Shown here: positions 1 through 5,935 of the stretch, piece after piece | How the letters are laid out: every line of letters starts with the position of its first letter | Position numbering within the stretch: position 1 is the first letter of the stretch | Assembly (NCBI GenBank): GCA_036394315.1 | Contig: DASWFI010000029.1 | Coordinates: 1 to 9,499 of the forward strand | Direction of reading: 5' to 3' | Source of the DNA: DASWFI01 sp036394315 | GTDB taxonomy: Bacteria; Patescibacteriota; Doudnabacteria; UBA920; O2-02-FULL-48-8 | Length of the DNA: 9,499 bases | Notes under the pieces: model-generated | The model's database searches: none | What the model was told of the DNA's origin: nothing | What the model saw: the letters and a program-made list of their open reading frames with translations, nothing else | Translations under genes and position numbers: made by a program

Positions 1-2
1 TG

Positions 3-71
3 CTCACCGTCAGCTTTCAGGCTTTCCGCGCCGCCACCGCCAATCCGGTGAAGAGTTTGAAGGTGGAGTGA
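3..71 (+). CDS. 3' end of an unidentified gene entering from the left
   Basis: One frame is open from the window edge to a TGA at 69-71 and encodes 22 residues ending in ANPVKSLKVE. The stretch is clearly richer in G and C than the bases that follow it, which suits the end of a real gene followed by non-coding sequence. The other two plus frames are also open for a short way, so the frame choice is not secure. The tail is too short to assign to a family and I do not recognise it with confidence. Confidence 0.35.
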   Translation, partial: LTVSFQAFRAATANPVKSLKVE

Positions 72-188
72 TTTTGACCTTAGATTTGTAAGACTGACCT
101 TTAACTTTTAATCCCTTTCTGTTGGGTCAAGTCTTGACTAAATGATTTGACATTTTTCCCCTCGACTAGCACTTCAGAATCTCGTTAA

Positions 189-329
189 ACGCCCCATACT
201 GATCAACCAGAGAAGCAAGTACAGCCATGCCGGCCGAGATCGGGTTCAAGTTTTGAAGGTCACTTCGAACTTACCGAGATCGGAGACCAACTGATTCGAC
301 TCTTGTTCCATAAGGTTCACTCGATATAA
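189..329 (+). pseudogene. Possible decayed gene tail ending at a terminator
   Basis: The frame is open for 46 codons from just after a stop at 186-188 to a TAA at 327-329, and has no ATG. Its last part (FEGHFELTEIGDQLIRLLFH, then KVHSI) has the amphipathic look of a real protein C-terminus. The stop codon overlaps the first base of the hairpin terminator at 328-354, which is how a genuine gene end is often arranged. I do not recognise the family. It could equally be a chance open frame in non-coding DNA. Confidence 0.25.
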
Positions 330-354
330 AAGCCACTGACTATCAGTGGCTTTT
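328..354 (+). terminator. Rho-independent terminator, 12-bp perfect stem
   Basis: AAAAGCCACTGA (328-339) and TCAGTGGCTTTT (343-354) are perfect reverse complements around a three-base CTA loop. The stem starts with four A and ends with four T, followed by GCTTT, so it could stop transcription in both directions. On the plus strand it follows the start-less frame ending at 329. Confidence 0.8.
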
Positions 355-524
355 GCTTTGCCTGCGACTTCTTGGGTTTGCAATCTGTTCATTTTCAATA
401 ATTAAGTGGTTCGAGTCCTAAAAGGTTTGTATATAGTGCGACAAGTGGCGACGGCCTATCGTTTAAGCAAAAAGTATTGCATTAAGTTTGTTCATATTTT
501 TGGGGAACAGTCATCCGTGTCTGA

Positions 525-644
525 TACATTCAAGAACATGCTGACGTAATGAAAGGTAAGCCTGACCTTACTTACGAAGAAAAGTAAAAGGAAATGAACG
601 AGTCGATAACTAAAAATAAAGCGAAATTTGAAAAGGTAGAGTAA
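525..644 (+). pseudogene. Short frame interrupted by an in-frame TAA
   Basis: One plus frame, opening after a stop at 522-524, reads YIQEHADVMKGKPDLTYEEK, then TAA at 585-587, then KEMNESITKNKAKFEKVE and TAA at 642-644. The hydrophilic, lysine- and glutamate-rich residues on both sides of the internal stop look alike, as in a gene tail with a single nonsense mutation. There is no support beyond composition, and I cannot name a family. It lies 24 bp upstream of the DUF1801 gene. Confidence 0.2.
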
Positions 645-668
645 GCAACCCGTAATTATGTATTTTAT

Positions 669-1115
669 ATGAACGTACAAGAACAAATCAAAAAGTATAT
701 TACCAGCCAACCTGAACCAAAGCGTAGTGATATGCAAGAGTTGCACCAGCTCACACTTCAAGTTTTACCAGGTTGTAAATTATGGTTCGACAATGGCAAA
801 AACAGCGAAAATAAAACTGTTAGTAACCCTACTATAGGCTATGGATTTCACACCATAAAATATGCTGATGGAAAGACCAGAGATTTTTTTCAAATTGGTT
901 TGAGCGCAAACAAAACCGGAATCTCTGTCTATATCCTTGGTATCAAGGATAAGACATACTTAGCCCAAACGTATGGAAAAAAACTAGGCAAGGCGAGCGT
1001 GACTGGGTATTGCATTAGGTTCAAAACACTAAAAGATATAAACATTGATATACTTGAAGCGGCAATACGATATGGGGGTGAGGCTCAGAATGAAAAAAGT
1101 GAGCCGATGAAATGA
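669..1115 (+). CDS. DUF1801 (YdhG-like) domain protein
   Basis: This 148-residue cytosolic protein matches the small DUF1801 family, whose members are about 110-150 residues and whose biochemical role is mostly unknown (some Bacillus members are described as iron-chaperone-like). The visible family pattern is an N-terminal helix, residues 25-40 with LPGCKLWF, a central strand region IGYGFHTIKYADGKTRDFFQ (57-75), IGLSANKTGISVYI (76-89), and the characteristic end YGKKLGKASVTGYCIRFKTL (102-121) followed by a last helix with ILEAAIRYG. No signal peptide or membrane segment is present. The ATG at 669 has only an AT-rich leader and no Shine-Dalgarno sequence, as is usual in this phylum. It appears to be a single-gene unit, with a weak candidate terminator at 1259-1284. 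The family call is from remembered motifs, not an alignment. Confidence 0.75.
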   Translation: MNVQEQIKKYITSQPEPKRSDMQELHQLTLQVLPGCKLWFDNGKNSENKTVSNPTIGYGFHTIKYADGKTRDFFQIGLSANKTGISVYILGIKDKTYLAQTYGKKLGKASVTGYCIRFKTLKDINIDILEAAIRYGGEAQNEKSEPMK

Positions 1116-1258
1116 TTAAGAATAAAACAATATGTCTTCCCCAGTGTTGATGTTGTTCACCAACAGCCTCGCGGAGGACGGCATACTGACTGCTATATTA
1201 GTATTTTCAAATCATCAATAAACCGGTTCGAAATCTGTACCTTACGGTTCACCAAGAT

Positions 1259-1284
1259 GTGTCTGAACGGACGCTTTTCTTTTT
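1259..1284 (+). terminator. Candidate weak terminator downstream of the DUF1801 gene
   Basis: GTGTCT (1259-1264) can pair with GGACGC (1269-1274) around a GAAC loop, with four Watson-Crick and two G-T pairs. A T-rich run, TTTTCTTTTT, follows at 1275-1284. The short wobble-containing stem makes this weaker than the terminators at 328 and 5581. It lies 143 bp after the DUF1801 stop. Confidence 0.4.
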
Positions 1285-1307
1285 GGTCAGAACTCAGGAC
1301 TGGCAAC

Positions 1308-3101
1308 TTAAGGAGTAAGATATGATGCCAGCACCGGAGCCAGCCTCTCATAACCGGCAGCATTGGGATGAAGGCCATCCGAGAAAAGGGATTCGTCGAT
1401 CTTGCCTTTACCGGTAAGCAGCACCTTGCCCGGATCGATAAACACCAGCTTCCTGTCTGCCGCGAGACGGGAAATATTTTTATTGAGAAGGACGATCCGC
1501 TCTTCCATACCCTGTCTGGGTAATATTCCTGACAAAAGGATGGTGGCCGAGGGCTGACGAACTTTTACAGCCTGGATAAGCCTCTTCAATCCTGCGATGA
1601 TCTCCGGATCGCTGTTGATCCCGAGATTATTGGTGCCAATCATGATGATGACATGCCGGGCGGCATACCCGTCCAGTTCATCATGATAAACACGCCACAA
1701 TACGTTCTCGATCCGGTCCCATCCATAGGCCAGGTTCCTGAGACCCGCAGGCTCCAGGTATTTATCCCAGGAGTCCTGTCCGCGTTGCACTTCAGCGACT
1801 GGCCGGCCTCCCCAGAAGTGAATGATCGAATTGCCGAGGATCACATTGCGGGGCGGCTCCCGTTTATTCAAGGCAATAATTTCCTGGTGGCGTTTCCGCC
1901 AGTTATAGAAGTCCCTGCTCTGCACGACGGGAATAGTAGTGGATAGGCTATCGGAAGGTTCATCCAGTATGAAGCGGATCTTTTTCTCGTAAGCATCTGC
2001 ATATTGGATCATCCCGAAGTCATTCGGATGCACCCCATCTACCGTTGCATCGATACCGAGGCCGATCTCATCGCTGCTGAGCGTATAAAGACCCTTGATC
2101 CCCTCTGCCATCAGCCGGGCGAATACTTTTCGGGAAGTCTTGTTCACCGTCGAAAAATTATTATAGATCGACGTGTCGATGATACGGTCGGTCCTGCCTC
2201 CACTGTGTTCGACCAGCAGGATGGGGGTGGAGGGCCTTTTAAGCCGGATCTCTTTGACGGCTGCTACCACCCGCTTCTCCACTTCCTCCGCCGAAAATCC
2301 ACCGGAGGGGGTCATATTGGGGAGGCAGTCCAGCACATAAAGCTTCGCGTCGATCTCCGTAATAAGGTCGATAACGGAGGACTCCAGTTTGCCCTTTCCT
2401 GAAAAACCGAAATTGTAAAGGGGAAGGTCCAGTTTTCTTTGGAGAATAGAGGTCCAGGCAAGTCCCGGCCTGGACGTACAACCACCTTGTGCAATCGAAG
2501 TCCCATAAACGACCACCGGCTTTTCCGGCGACAACGGCATGGGATTAAATTTTCTGCCTTTGGGTGTCCCTATCCGGAGCCATTGCACCCCATTATAAAG
2601 AGGCAGGTATAACCGGTATTCGAAGTCTTTCTCCGGGGCCCCTTCGCCTACTTTCAGCGAGGGAAAGCGGTATTCCACCGTATCCCCAAAAGTAAACCGG
2701 CCTGGCGCCCAGACCCAGTTGCCATGTAGGTCGATTGCATACAAGTCTACTCCGCTTACCCCCGTAGTGGGCATATGGGGCAGTGTACGGTTGCCCTTCA
2801 GGACATAGCGGACAACCAAATCTTCAGCATTCGTTTTGAATTTAATATAGAGGCCGGCACTGTTGTGGGAGAGGTCCCATACATCGGGGTTCAATGTCTT
2901 TTCTGCCCGGGCGGGAAAGCGGTCATAAGGGGCTTGCACTTCCCCGGGCCATGCCTGGCCATCGATCACGGGGAAGGAGTTGGCGGTGGGGTCCCACCAA
3001 TTATACTCCACCTGAACCTGGGCATTCGTCATAATCTGGGCCTTAGCCAGGGCACTCACCCATAGCCCTATCAATACTAATAATACCGGTCTTACTTGCA
3101 T
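1308..3101 (-). CDS. Secreted double SGNH/GDSL hydrolase (GxDLY-type)
   Basis: This 597-residue protein is probably an esterase or carbohydrate deacetylase working outside the cytoplasm. Residues 1-21 form a signal peptide (hydrophobic core PVLLVLIGLWVSALAKA). Residues about 25-190 are the beta-rich N-terminal domain with the GVDLY motif (117-121) that names the GxDLY family. The first SGNH domain (about 193-380) has nucleophile Ser202 in YGTSIAQGG, the glycine block FGFSGKG (231-237), Asn262 and the Asp355-His358 pair in DGVHPND. A second SGNH domain (about 416-595) has Ser425 in LGNSIIHFWGG, Gly460, GTNN (489-492) and Asp575-His578 in SDGLHPN. Both catalytic sets look complete, although the second has Asn in place of the Asp of GDS. 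The gene sits 78 bp downstream of the regulator on the same strand. The ATG at 3101 gives a good signal peptide. The substrate cannot be told from sequence. Confidence 0.85.
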   Translation of the reverse strand: MQVRPVLLVLIGLWVSALAKAQIMTNAQVQVEYNWWDPTANSFPVIDGQAWPGEVQAPYDRFPARAEKTLNPDVWDLSHNSAGLYIKFKTNAEDLVVRYVLKGNRTLPHMPTTGVSGVDLYAIDLHGNWVWAPGRFTFGDTVEYRFPSLKVGEGAPEKDFEYRLYLPLYNGVQWLRIGTPKGRKFNPMPLSPEKPVVVYGTSIAQGGCTSRPGLAWTSILQRKLDLPLYNFGFSGKGKLESSVIDLITEIDAKLYVLDCLPNMTPSGGFSAEEVEKRVVAAVKEIRLKRPSTPILLVEHSGGRTDRIIDTSIYNNFSTVNKTSRKVFARLMAEGIKGLYTLSSDEIGLGIDATVDGVHPNDFGMIQYADAYEKKIRFILDEPSDSLSTTIPVVQSRDFYNWRKRHQEIIALNKREPPRNVILGNSIIHFWGGRPVAEVQRGQDSWDKYLEPAGLRNLAYGWDRIENVLWRVYHDELDGYAARHVIIMIGTNNLGINSDPEIIAGLKRLIQAVKVRQPSATILLSGILPRQGMEERIVLLNKNISRLAADRKLVFIDPGKVLLTGKGKIDESLFSDGLHPNAAGYERLAPVLASYLTP

Positions 3102-3158
3102 AAATCACTTTTGATGGATACAATCTACTACCAAAACCTGAATGGTAATCAAAGCTCC

Positions 3159-3173
3159 CTTTACTAAGTAAAG
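3159..3173. promoter_or_regulatory. 15-bp perfect palindrome before the hydrolase gene
   Basis: CTTTACT (3159-3165), a central A, then AGTAAAG (3167-3173) forms a perfect 7-1-7 palindrome. It lies between the stop of the regulator gene and the start of the hydrolase gene, both on the minus strand. It has no loop that would favour an RNA hairpin and no T-run, so a protein-binding site is more likely than a terminator. No good TAnnTTTG element was found next to it. Confidence 0.4.
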
Positions 3174-3179
3174 AATTTG

Positions 3180-3803
3180 TTATTGGATCAGGTAAGCACA
3201 ACGCCGGGCGCCTGCCAGCAGATGATCGACCCGCTCTACCTTTACTCCTTTGCCGAAGATTGTCCGGAACGTATTCAGTTCCGACTGGCAAAACCCCTGG
3301 CAGGCCTGTGCCGCCGCACAGATCGGGCAATGATTCTCGATCAGCCAATGCCCCTCCTTATCTTTTTTGTATTCCGTCATATAGCCTTCCCGGTCCCGGA
3401 TCCTGGCTAAACCCCGGACCCGTTCCCCCAGATCGGTCACTCCCTTTAATTCCAATAAATAGAGGGTCACCCCTTCCTGGCCATTGGCTTCTATCACCGA
3501 TTGCAGAGCTGCTTCCCCTAGTTCCTCCTTCATTTTCTGAATTAACCGCACGGTCAGCTCTGCATGGGTATCGGGGAACCGGGCATGCCCCGAAGCAGTC
3601 AGTGACCATATTTGCTGAGGGCGCCCCCTTCCTTTGGAGAGGGTGCCAGCCTGTACCAGTCCTTCATTTGCCAGTTTCAGCAATTGGAAGCGGGCCCCTT
3701 CCGTGGTGACCTGTAACTCCGTCGCCAGGGCTGCTAAAGGTTGAGCGCCCCGCATCTTCAGGATCCACAATGCTTTCTCATTATCCGGCAAATTAATTTT
3801 CAT
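3180..3803 (-). CDS. Winged-helix regulator with SufR-like cysteine cluster
   Basis: This 207-residue protein resembles the ArsR/DeoR-like regulators of the SufR type (COG2345-like). The N-terminal winged helix covers about residues 5-75, with LAALATELQVTTEGARFQLL as the helix-turn-helix and KGRGRPQQIWSLT as the wing. The middle (80-150) is helical. The C-terminal region has five cysteines, Cys159, Cys162, Cys168, Cys172 and Cys202, in the context ENHCPICAAAQACQGFC and GARRCAYLI. In SufR, cysteines in this region hold an iron-sulfur cluster that senses iron and oxidative state, so redox or Fe-S sensing is inferred here. I start at the ATG at 3803. A TTG nine bases upstream (3812) would add MFI but lies inside the inverted repeat. 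The gene is divergent from sod with 72 bp between the starts, and the shared spacer carries the inverted repeat and both promoter candidates. Autoregulation and control of the sod cluster are therefore likely. Confidence 0.8.
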   Translation of the reverse strand: MKINLPDNEKALWILKMRGAQPLAALATELQVTTEGARFQLLKLANEGLVQAGTLSKGRGRPQQIWSLTASGHARFPDTHAELTVRLIQKMKEELGEAALQSVIEANGQEGVTLYLLELKGVTDLGERVRGLARIRDREGYMTEYKKDKEGHWLIENHCPICAAAQACQGFCQSELNTFRTIFGKGVKVERVDHLLAGARRCAYLIQ

Positions 3804-3832
3804 AATAAACAAAGTATTTATTTTGTTTATTA
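3803..3832. promoter_or_regulatory. 30-bp inverted repeat, candidate regulator operator
   Basis: TAATAAACAAA (3803-3813) and TTTGTTTATTA (3822-3832) are perfect 11-bp reverse complements around an 8-bp AT spacer. The left arm abuts the regulator ATG at 3803, and the right arm contains the TTTG that serves as the -33 element of the sod promoter. Binding here would block both genes. The site does not look like the CAAC-N6-GTTG operator described for cyanobacterial SufR. Confidence 0.7.
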
Positions 3833-3838
3833 GACAAA
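3810..3838 (-). promoter_or_regulatory. Possible promoter of the regulator gene
   Basis: On the minus strand TTTG (3838-3835) is followed after 18 bp by TACTTTG (3816-3810), one base short of TAnnTTTG. It mirrors the sod promoter spacing. The predicted start would fall at or very near the ATG at 3803, implying a leaderless message, so this is only tentative. Confidence 0.3.
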
Positions 3839-3851
3839 GCTAGTATTTTTG
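3822..3851 (+). promoter_or_regulatory. Bacteroidota-type promoter of the sod cluster
   Basis: TTTG (3822-3825) and TATTTTTG (3844-3851) are separated by 18 bp and fit the TTTG / TAnnTTTG pattern of the primary sigma factor in this phylum. Transcription starting about six bases later would give a leader of roughly 19 nt before the sod ATG. The upstream element lies inside the right arm of the inverted repeat. Confidence 0.65.
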
Positions 3852-3875
3852 TGATGAAAATTAAAATTCAACAGT

Positions 3876-4493
3876 ATGGCATTTCAACTACCGGCATTAT
3901 CATATGCATTCAACGCACTGGAGCCTCATATAGATGCTCAGACTATGGAGACGCATTACAGCAAACATCATCAGGCTTATATAGACAATTTGAACAAGGC
4001 CCTGGCGGGCAGTTCGGCCGAAACACTGCCAATCCAAGAGATCCTGCAGGCAATCAGTATATATTCTCCTGCAGTGCGCAACAATGGCGGCGGGCATTAT
4101 AATCATTCCCTTTTCTGGTCGATCCTTTCCCCGGCCCCTGCCAAAGAACCCACGGGGCAACTGAAGACGGCTATCGACGAAAGATGGGGCTCCCTTGACG
4201 AAGTCAAAAAAGCATTAACCGCGGAAGCCCTGGGTCGTTTTGGATCAGGATGGGCCTGGCTGCTGGTGAAATTCAACGGGCAGCTGGAGATCGGCTCCAC
4301 CCCCAACCAGGATAACCCGCTGATGGATACCAATACGATCAACAGGGGTATCCCCGTATTGGGCCTCGATGTTTGGGAACATGCCTATTATTTGAAATAC
4401 CAGAACAGAAGAGCGGAATACGTCAATGCATTCTGGAATGTGCTCGATTGGAAGGCGGTAGAGAACAGGTATGCCAACGCAGTCAAAAAATAA
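3876..4493 (+). CDS. sodA: Superoxide dismutase, Fe/Mn family, Mn-type signature
   Basis: This enzyme turns superoxide into oxygen and hydrogen peroxide in the cytoplasm. Its 205 residues are the normal length for the family. The metal ligands can be placed: His27 in METHYSKHH, His77 in GGGHYNHSLFW, and Asp165 and His169 in LDVWEHAYY. Glycine in the GGGHYNHS block and Gln145 in TPNQDNPLM are the pattern usual for manganese enzymes, whereas iron enzymes usually carry the active-site glutamine in the earlier block. Metal use cannot be fixed from sequence alone, and cambialistic forms exist. There is no signal peptide (MAFQLPALSY start), so it should be cytosolic. It is the first gene of a plus-strand cluster, 42 bp ahead of the reductase, with a promoter at 3822-3851 that overlaps a probable operator of the divergent regulator. 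Confidence 0.95.
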   Translation: MAFQLPALSYAFNALEPHIDAQTMETHYSKHHQAYIDNLNKALAGSSAETLPIQEILQAISIYSPAVRNNGGGHYNHSLFWSILSPAPAKEPTGQLKTAIDERWGSLDEVKKALTAEALGRFGSGWAWLLVKFNGQLEIGSTPNQDNPLMDTNTINRGIPVLGLDVWEHAYYLKYQNRRAEYVNAFWNVLDWKAVENRYANAVKK

Positions 4494-4535
4494 TTTGTTT
4501 TTTTAGTTTTCTTGTGAACGCAAACAATTTCAATC

Positions 4536-5090
4536 ATGAAGATCCTCCTGTTCAACGGGGCGCTGGAAAGAAGGACCACCGGCACCTCCCACCAAATAAC
4601 CGGTTATTTCAAAAATAAGTTGCAATCGGAAGGAGCGGAAGTGACAGTTTTCAATCTCTCCTCGGCCAGCATCCCCTTCTTCGACATTACCCTCCATACC
4701 ACTCCGATCGCAGCACAGGTGATGACGGAGACATTCCGCTCGGCCGATTTGCATATCTGGCTGACCCCCCTCTATCATGGCAGTATGACCGGGATCATGA
4801 AGAATTGTCTCGACTGGCTGGAGATCAGCGCTAAGGAAACCACTCCCTATCTCACCGATAAAGTGGTGGGATTGGTTTGCTGGGCCGATGGCGGACAAGC
4901 TATGCAAGGAATTACGGCTATGGACGCAGTAGCCAAGTCGCTTCGTGCCTGGACCCTGCCTTATGCCATTCCGGCCGTCCGCAGCAGCCTGTACGACCAT
5001 GAAGGAAATATATCAAAAGAATATCAAATGAAATTCGATCGGATGAATAAGCTGTTGCTGGCAGCCAGGAATACTTTTATCTCTTTATAG
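4536..5090 (+). CDS. Flavodoxin-fold NAD(P)H-dependent FMN reductase/oxidoreductase
   Basis: This 184-residue protein belongs to the NADPH-dependent FMN reductase family (PF03358-like), which bind FMN and pass electrons from NAD(P)H to flavin, quinones or similar acceptors. Residues 1-8 (MKILLFNG) form the first strand leading into the phosphate loop (8-18). The diagnostic segment TPLYHGSMTGIMKNCLDWL (77-95) carries the usual TPxYxGSxxGxxKNxLDW pattern. ADGGQAMQG (117-125) matches the glycine-rich loop seen near the isoalloxazine ring. Length and order are normal, and no membrane segment is present. It follows sod by 42 bp and precedes the nitroreductase fragment by 17 bp, so it is probably cotranscribed with sod. 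A role in detoxifying quinones or restoring reduced flavin during oxidative stress is inferred from context only. Confidence 0.85.
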   Translation: MKILLFNGALERRTTGTSHQITGYFKNKLQSEGAEVTVFNLSSASIPFFDITLHTTPIAAQVMTETFRSADLHIWLTPLYHGSMTGIMKNCLDWLEISAKETTPYLTDKVVGLVCWADGGQAMQGITAMDAVAKSLRAWTLPYAIPAVRSSLYDHEGNISKEYQMKFDRMNKLLLAARNTFISL

Positions 5091-5107
5091 GATTTTGCAA
5101 CCCGCCG

Positions 5108-5488
5108 ATGCCATCGAGGTTCCTGAAATACCAATCTTTCTGGTCCATGATGCATGGGCTGGTATCGATTAATATGCTGGCAAATGTAGACCGGCTGAAG
5201 GAACAGTTCGCCGCTATGACGCAGGAGGAACGGTTCCAGTGGGCGGCGAGACAGACGTATATTACTATCGGGATCGCCGCTGCGGCGGCAGCCGTTGAAA
5301 AAATCGACGCTACACCGATGGAAGGTTATTTAATCTCCGAACTGGACAAATTATTAGGATTACGGGAAAAAGGATTGCGTAGCACCACTTTAATGGCATT
5401 GGGCTATCGGGATACGGCCAATGATTGGCTGGCCAACCTGAAAAAAGTCCGTCGCCCGAAAGAAGAGCTGATTATCGAAATAAACTAA
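5108..5488 (+). pseudogene. N-terminally truncated nitroreductase family protein
   Basis: The 126 residues match only the C-terminal part of an NfsB-like nitroreductase: WAARQTYITIG (45-55), DATPMEGY (67-74), LDKLLGLREKGLRS (79-92), MALGYRDTANDWLANLKKVR (96-115) and RPKEELIIEI. Intact members of this group are about 210 residues. Some 85-95 N-terminal residues are missing, including the Arg-rich FMN phosphate loop and the SS..QPW-like segment. Reading the same frame upstream gives unrelated residues and then a stop at 5048-5050, and the reductase gene fills the space, so the missing part is not nearby in another frame. It may be a relic of a deletion between two adjacent flavoprotein genes. 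A short product could still be made from the ATG at 5108, but flavin binding by itself is doubtful. The remaining codons show no frameshift or stop, which points to a recent loss. Confidence 0.75.
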
Positions 5489-5523
5489 ATAAAAACTTCC
5501 CTGTATCAAATGAAAATTTTTTA

Positions 5524-5546
5524 GCGGTTCGAATTCCGTCCTGCCA
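5524..5546 (+). other. tRNA 3'-end-like fragment
   Basis: GCGG (5524-5527) and CCGT (5536-5539) pair around TTCGAATT, which resembles a T-arm with one extra base in the loop, and CTGCCA follows. No acceptor, D or anticodon arm exists upstream. It could be an attachment-site relic next to the integrase remnant, or chance. Confidence 0.2.
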
Positions 5547-5580
5547 AGTCGACAAATTAGGGGATACAAAAGACCAAGCA

Positions 5581-5619
5581 GCCCGTAAAACCCAGTGTTT
5601 ACGGGCCTTTTTAATTTTT
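5581..5619 (+). terminator. Rho-independent terminator of the sod cluster
   Basis: GCCCGTAAA (5581-5589) and TTTACGGGC (5598-5606) are perfect 9-bp complements around an 8-base loop, followed by CTTTTTAATTTTT. It lies 92 bp after the nitroreductase stop and is a textbook intrinsic terminator on the plus strand. Confidence 0.85.
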
Positions 5620-5622
5620 AGG

Positions 5623-5739
5623 GGTCAATTCCATACGATTTATGCCCGTATCGTTGTCAACAAATCCAAGTGTGAGTTGGGCATGAAACAGACCATTGAT
5701 AAAGACGACTGGAATCCGGAAAGAGGAGCTTGCAATTGA
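5623..5739 (+). pseudogene. Remnant of a tyrosine integrase arm-binding domain
   Basis: The frame ending at TGA 5737-5739 reads GQFHTIYARIVVNKSKCELG, MKQTIDKDDWNPERGACN. This fits the N-terminal arm DNA-binding domain of Bacteroidota integrases, where the pattern is roughly (P/L)(I/V)YaRI.vNgkr.E.s.k..I....WN..kG. Both the start and everything after the WNPERGA block, including the SAM-like and catalytic domains, are missing. There is no start codon, and the frame is continuous backwards through the terminator into non-coding sequence. It is a relic of a mobile element and not a working gene. The assignment rests on about 30 residues, so it is moderate. Confidence 0.5.
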
Positions 5740-5927
5740 CCAGTTTTATAGCCAGCCTATAACTTATGGTTATAGCAGATAACAACAAGTGATTTCATGG
5801 CGACCTGCTGGTTGTCTACTTTTACGGTGGCAATCAGATATACAGTAGAGGAATTCAAATTTTACTTAATCAGTAAATAGTGCCATTAAATGTAACAAAA
5901 GTACCCAAGAAGCAAATCTTTGAAAAA

Positions 5928-5935
5928 TACCTTTG
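5928..5935 (+). promoter_or_regulatory. Candidate -7 element of the AraC/oxidase unit
   Basis: TACCTTTG is an exact TAnnTTTG match. A start some six bases later would leave a leader of about 15 nt before the ATG at 5957. No convincing TTG element is seen about 19 bp upstream, so an activator may be needed or the site may be weak. Confidence 0.45.

Larger units (their letters stand above)
72..668. other. 597-bp stretch without an intact gene
   Basis: No intact coding sequence is visible here. It contains an open but start-less frame that ends at a strong hairpin terminator (189-354), a 10-bp direct repeat (234-243 and 274-283), several T-loop-like words (GGTTCAAG near 243, GATTCGAC near 293, GGTTCGAG near 409) that do not fold into tRNAs, and a short frame broken by a stop codon (525-644). 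It reads as decayed or rearranged sequence rather than a compact regulatory spacer. Confidence 0.5.

Noticed and set aside
243..425. T-loop-like words (GGTTCAAG, GATTCGAC, GGTTCGAG) suggesting tRNA genes
   Set aside because: None is enclosed by a matching 5-bp T-stem, and no acceptor, D or anticodon arms can be built at tRNA spacing.
495..502. TATTTTTG as a promoter for the DUF1801 gene
   Set aside because: The -7 match is exact but the nearest TTG lies only 15 bp upstream and the site is more than 160 bp from the gene start.
1151..1165. TGTTG/CAACA hairpin as a terminator of the DUF1801 gene
   Set aside because: Five-base-pair stem without a T-run.
1132..1221. Small plus-strand frame starting MSSPVLMLFTNSLAEDG
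   Set aside because: Only 29 codons, no promoter or homology that I recognise, and a chance length in this spacer.
1193..1378. 61-residue minus-strand frame overlapping the 3' end of the hydrolase gene
   Set aside because: Its first half is a shadow of the hydrolase gene in another frame and the tail has no recognisable motif.
2004..2402. Long plus-strand frame inside the hydrolase gene
   Set aside because: Shadow of the GC-rich minus-strand hydrolase; low-complexity composition and no family motifs.
3102..3179. Promoter for the hydrolase gene on the minus strand
   Set aside because: A TTTG is present but no TAnnTTTG match lies at the right distance; TAGATTG is only a partial fit.
5757..5775. 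Hairpin CTATAAC/GTTATAG as a terminator
   Set aside because: AT-rich 7-bp stem with no following T-run; more likely incidental.
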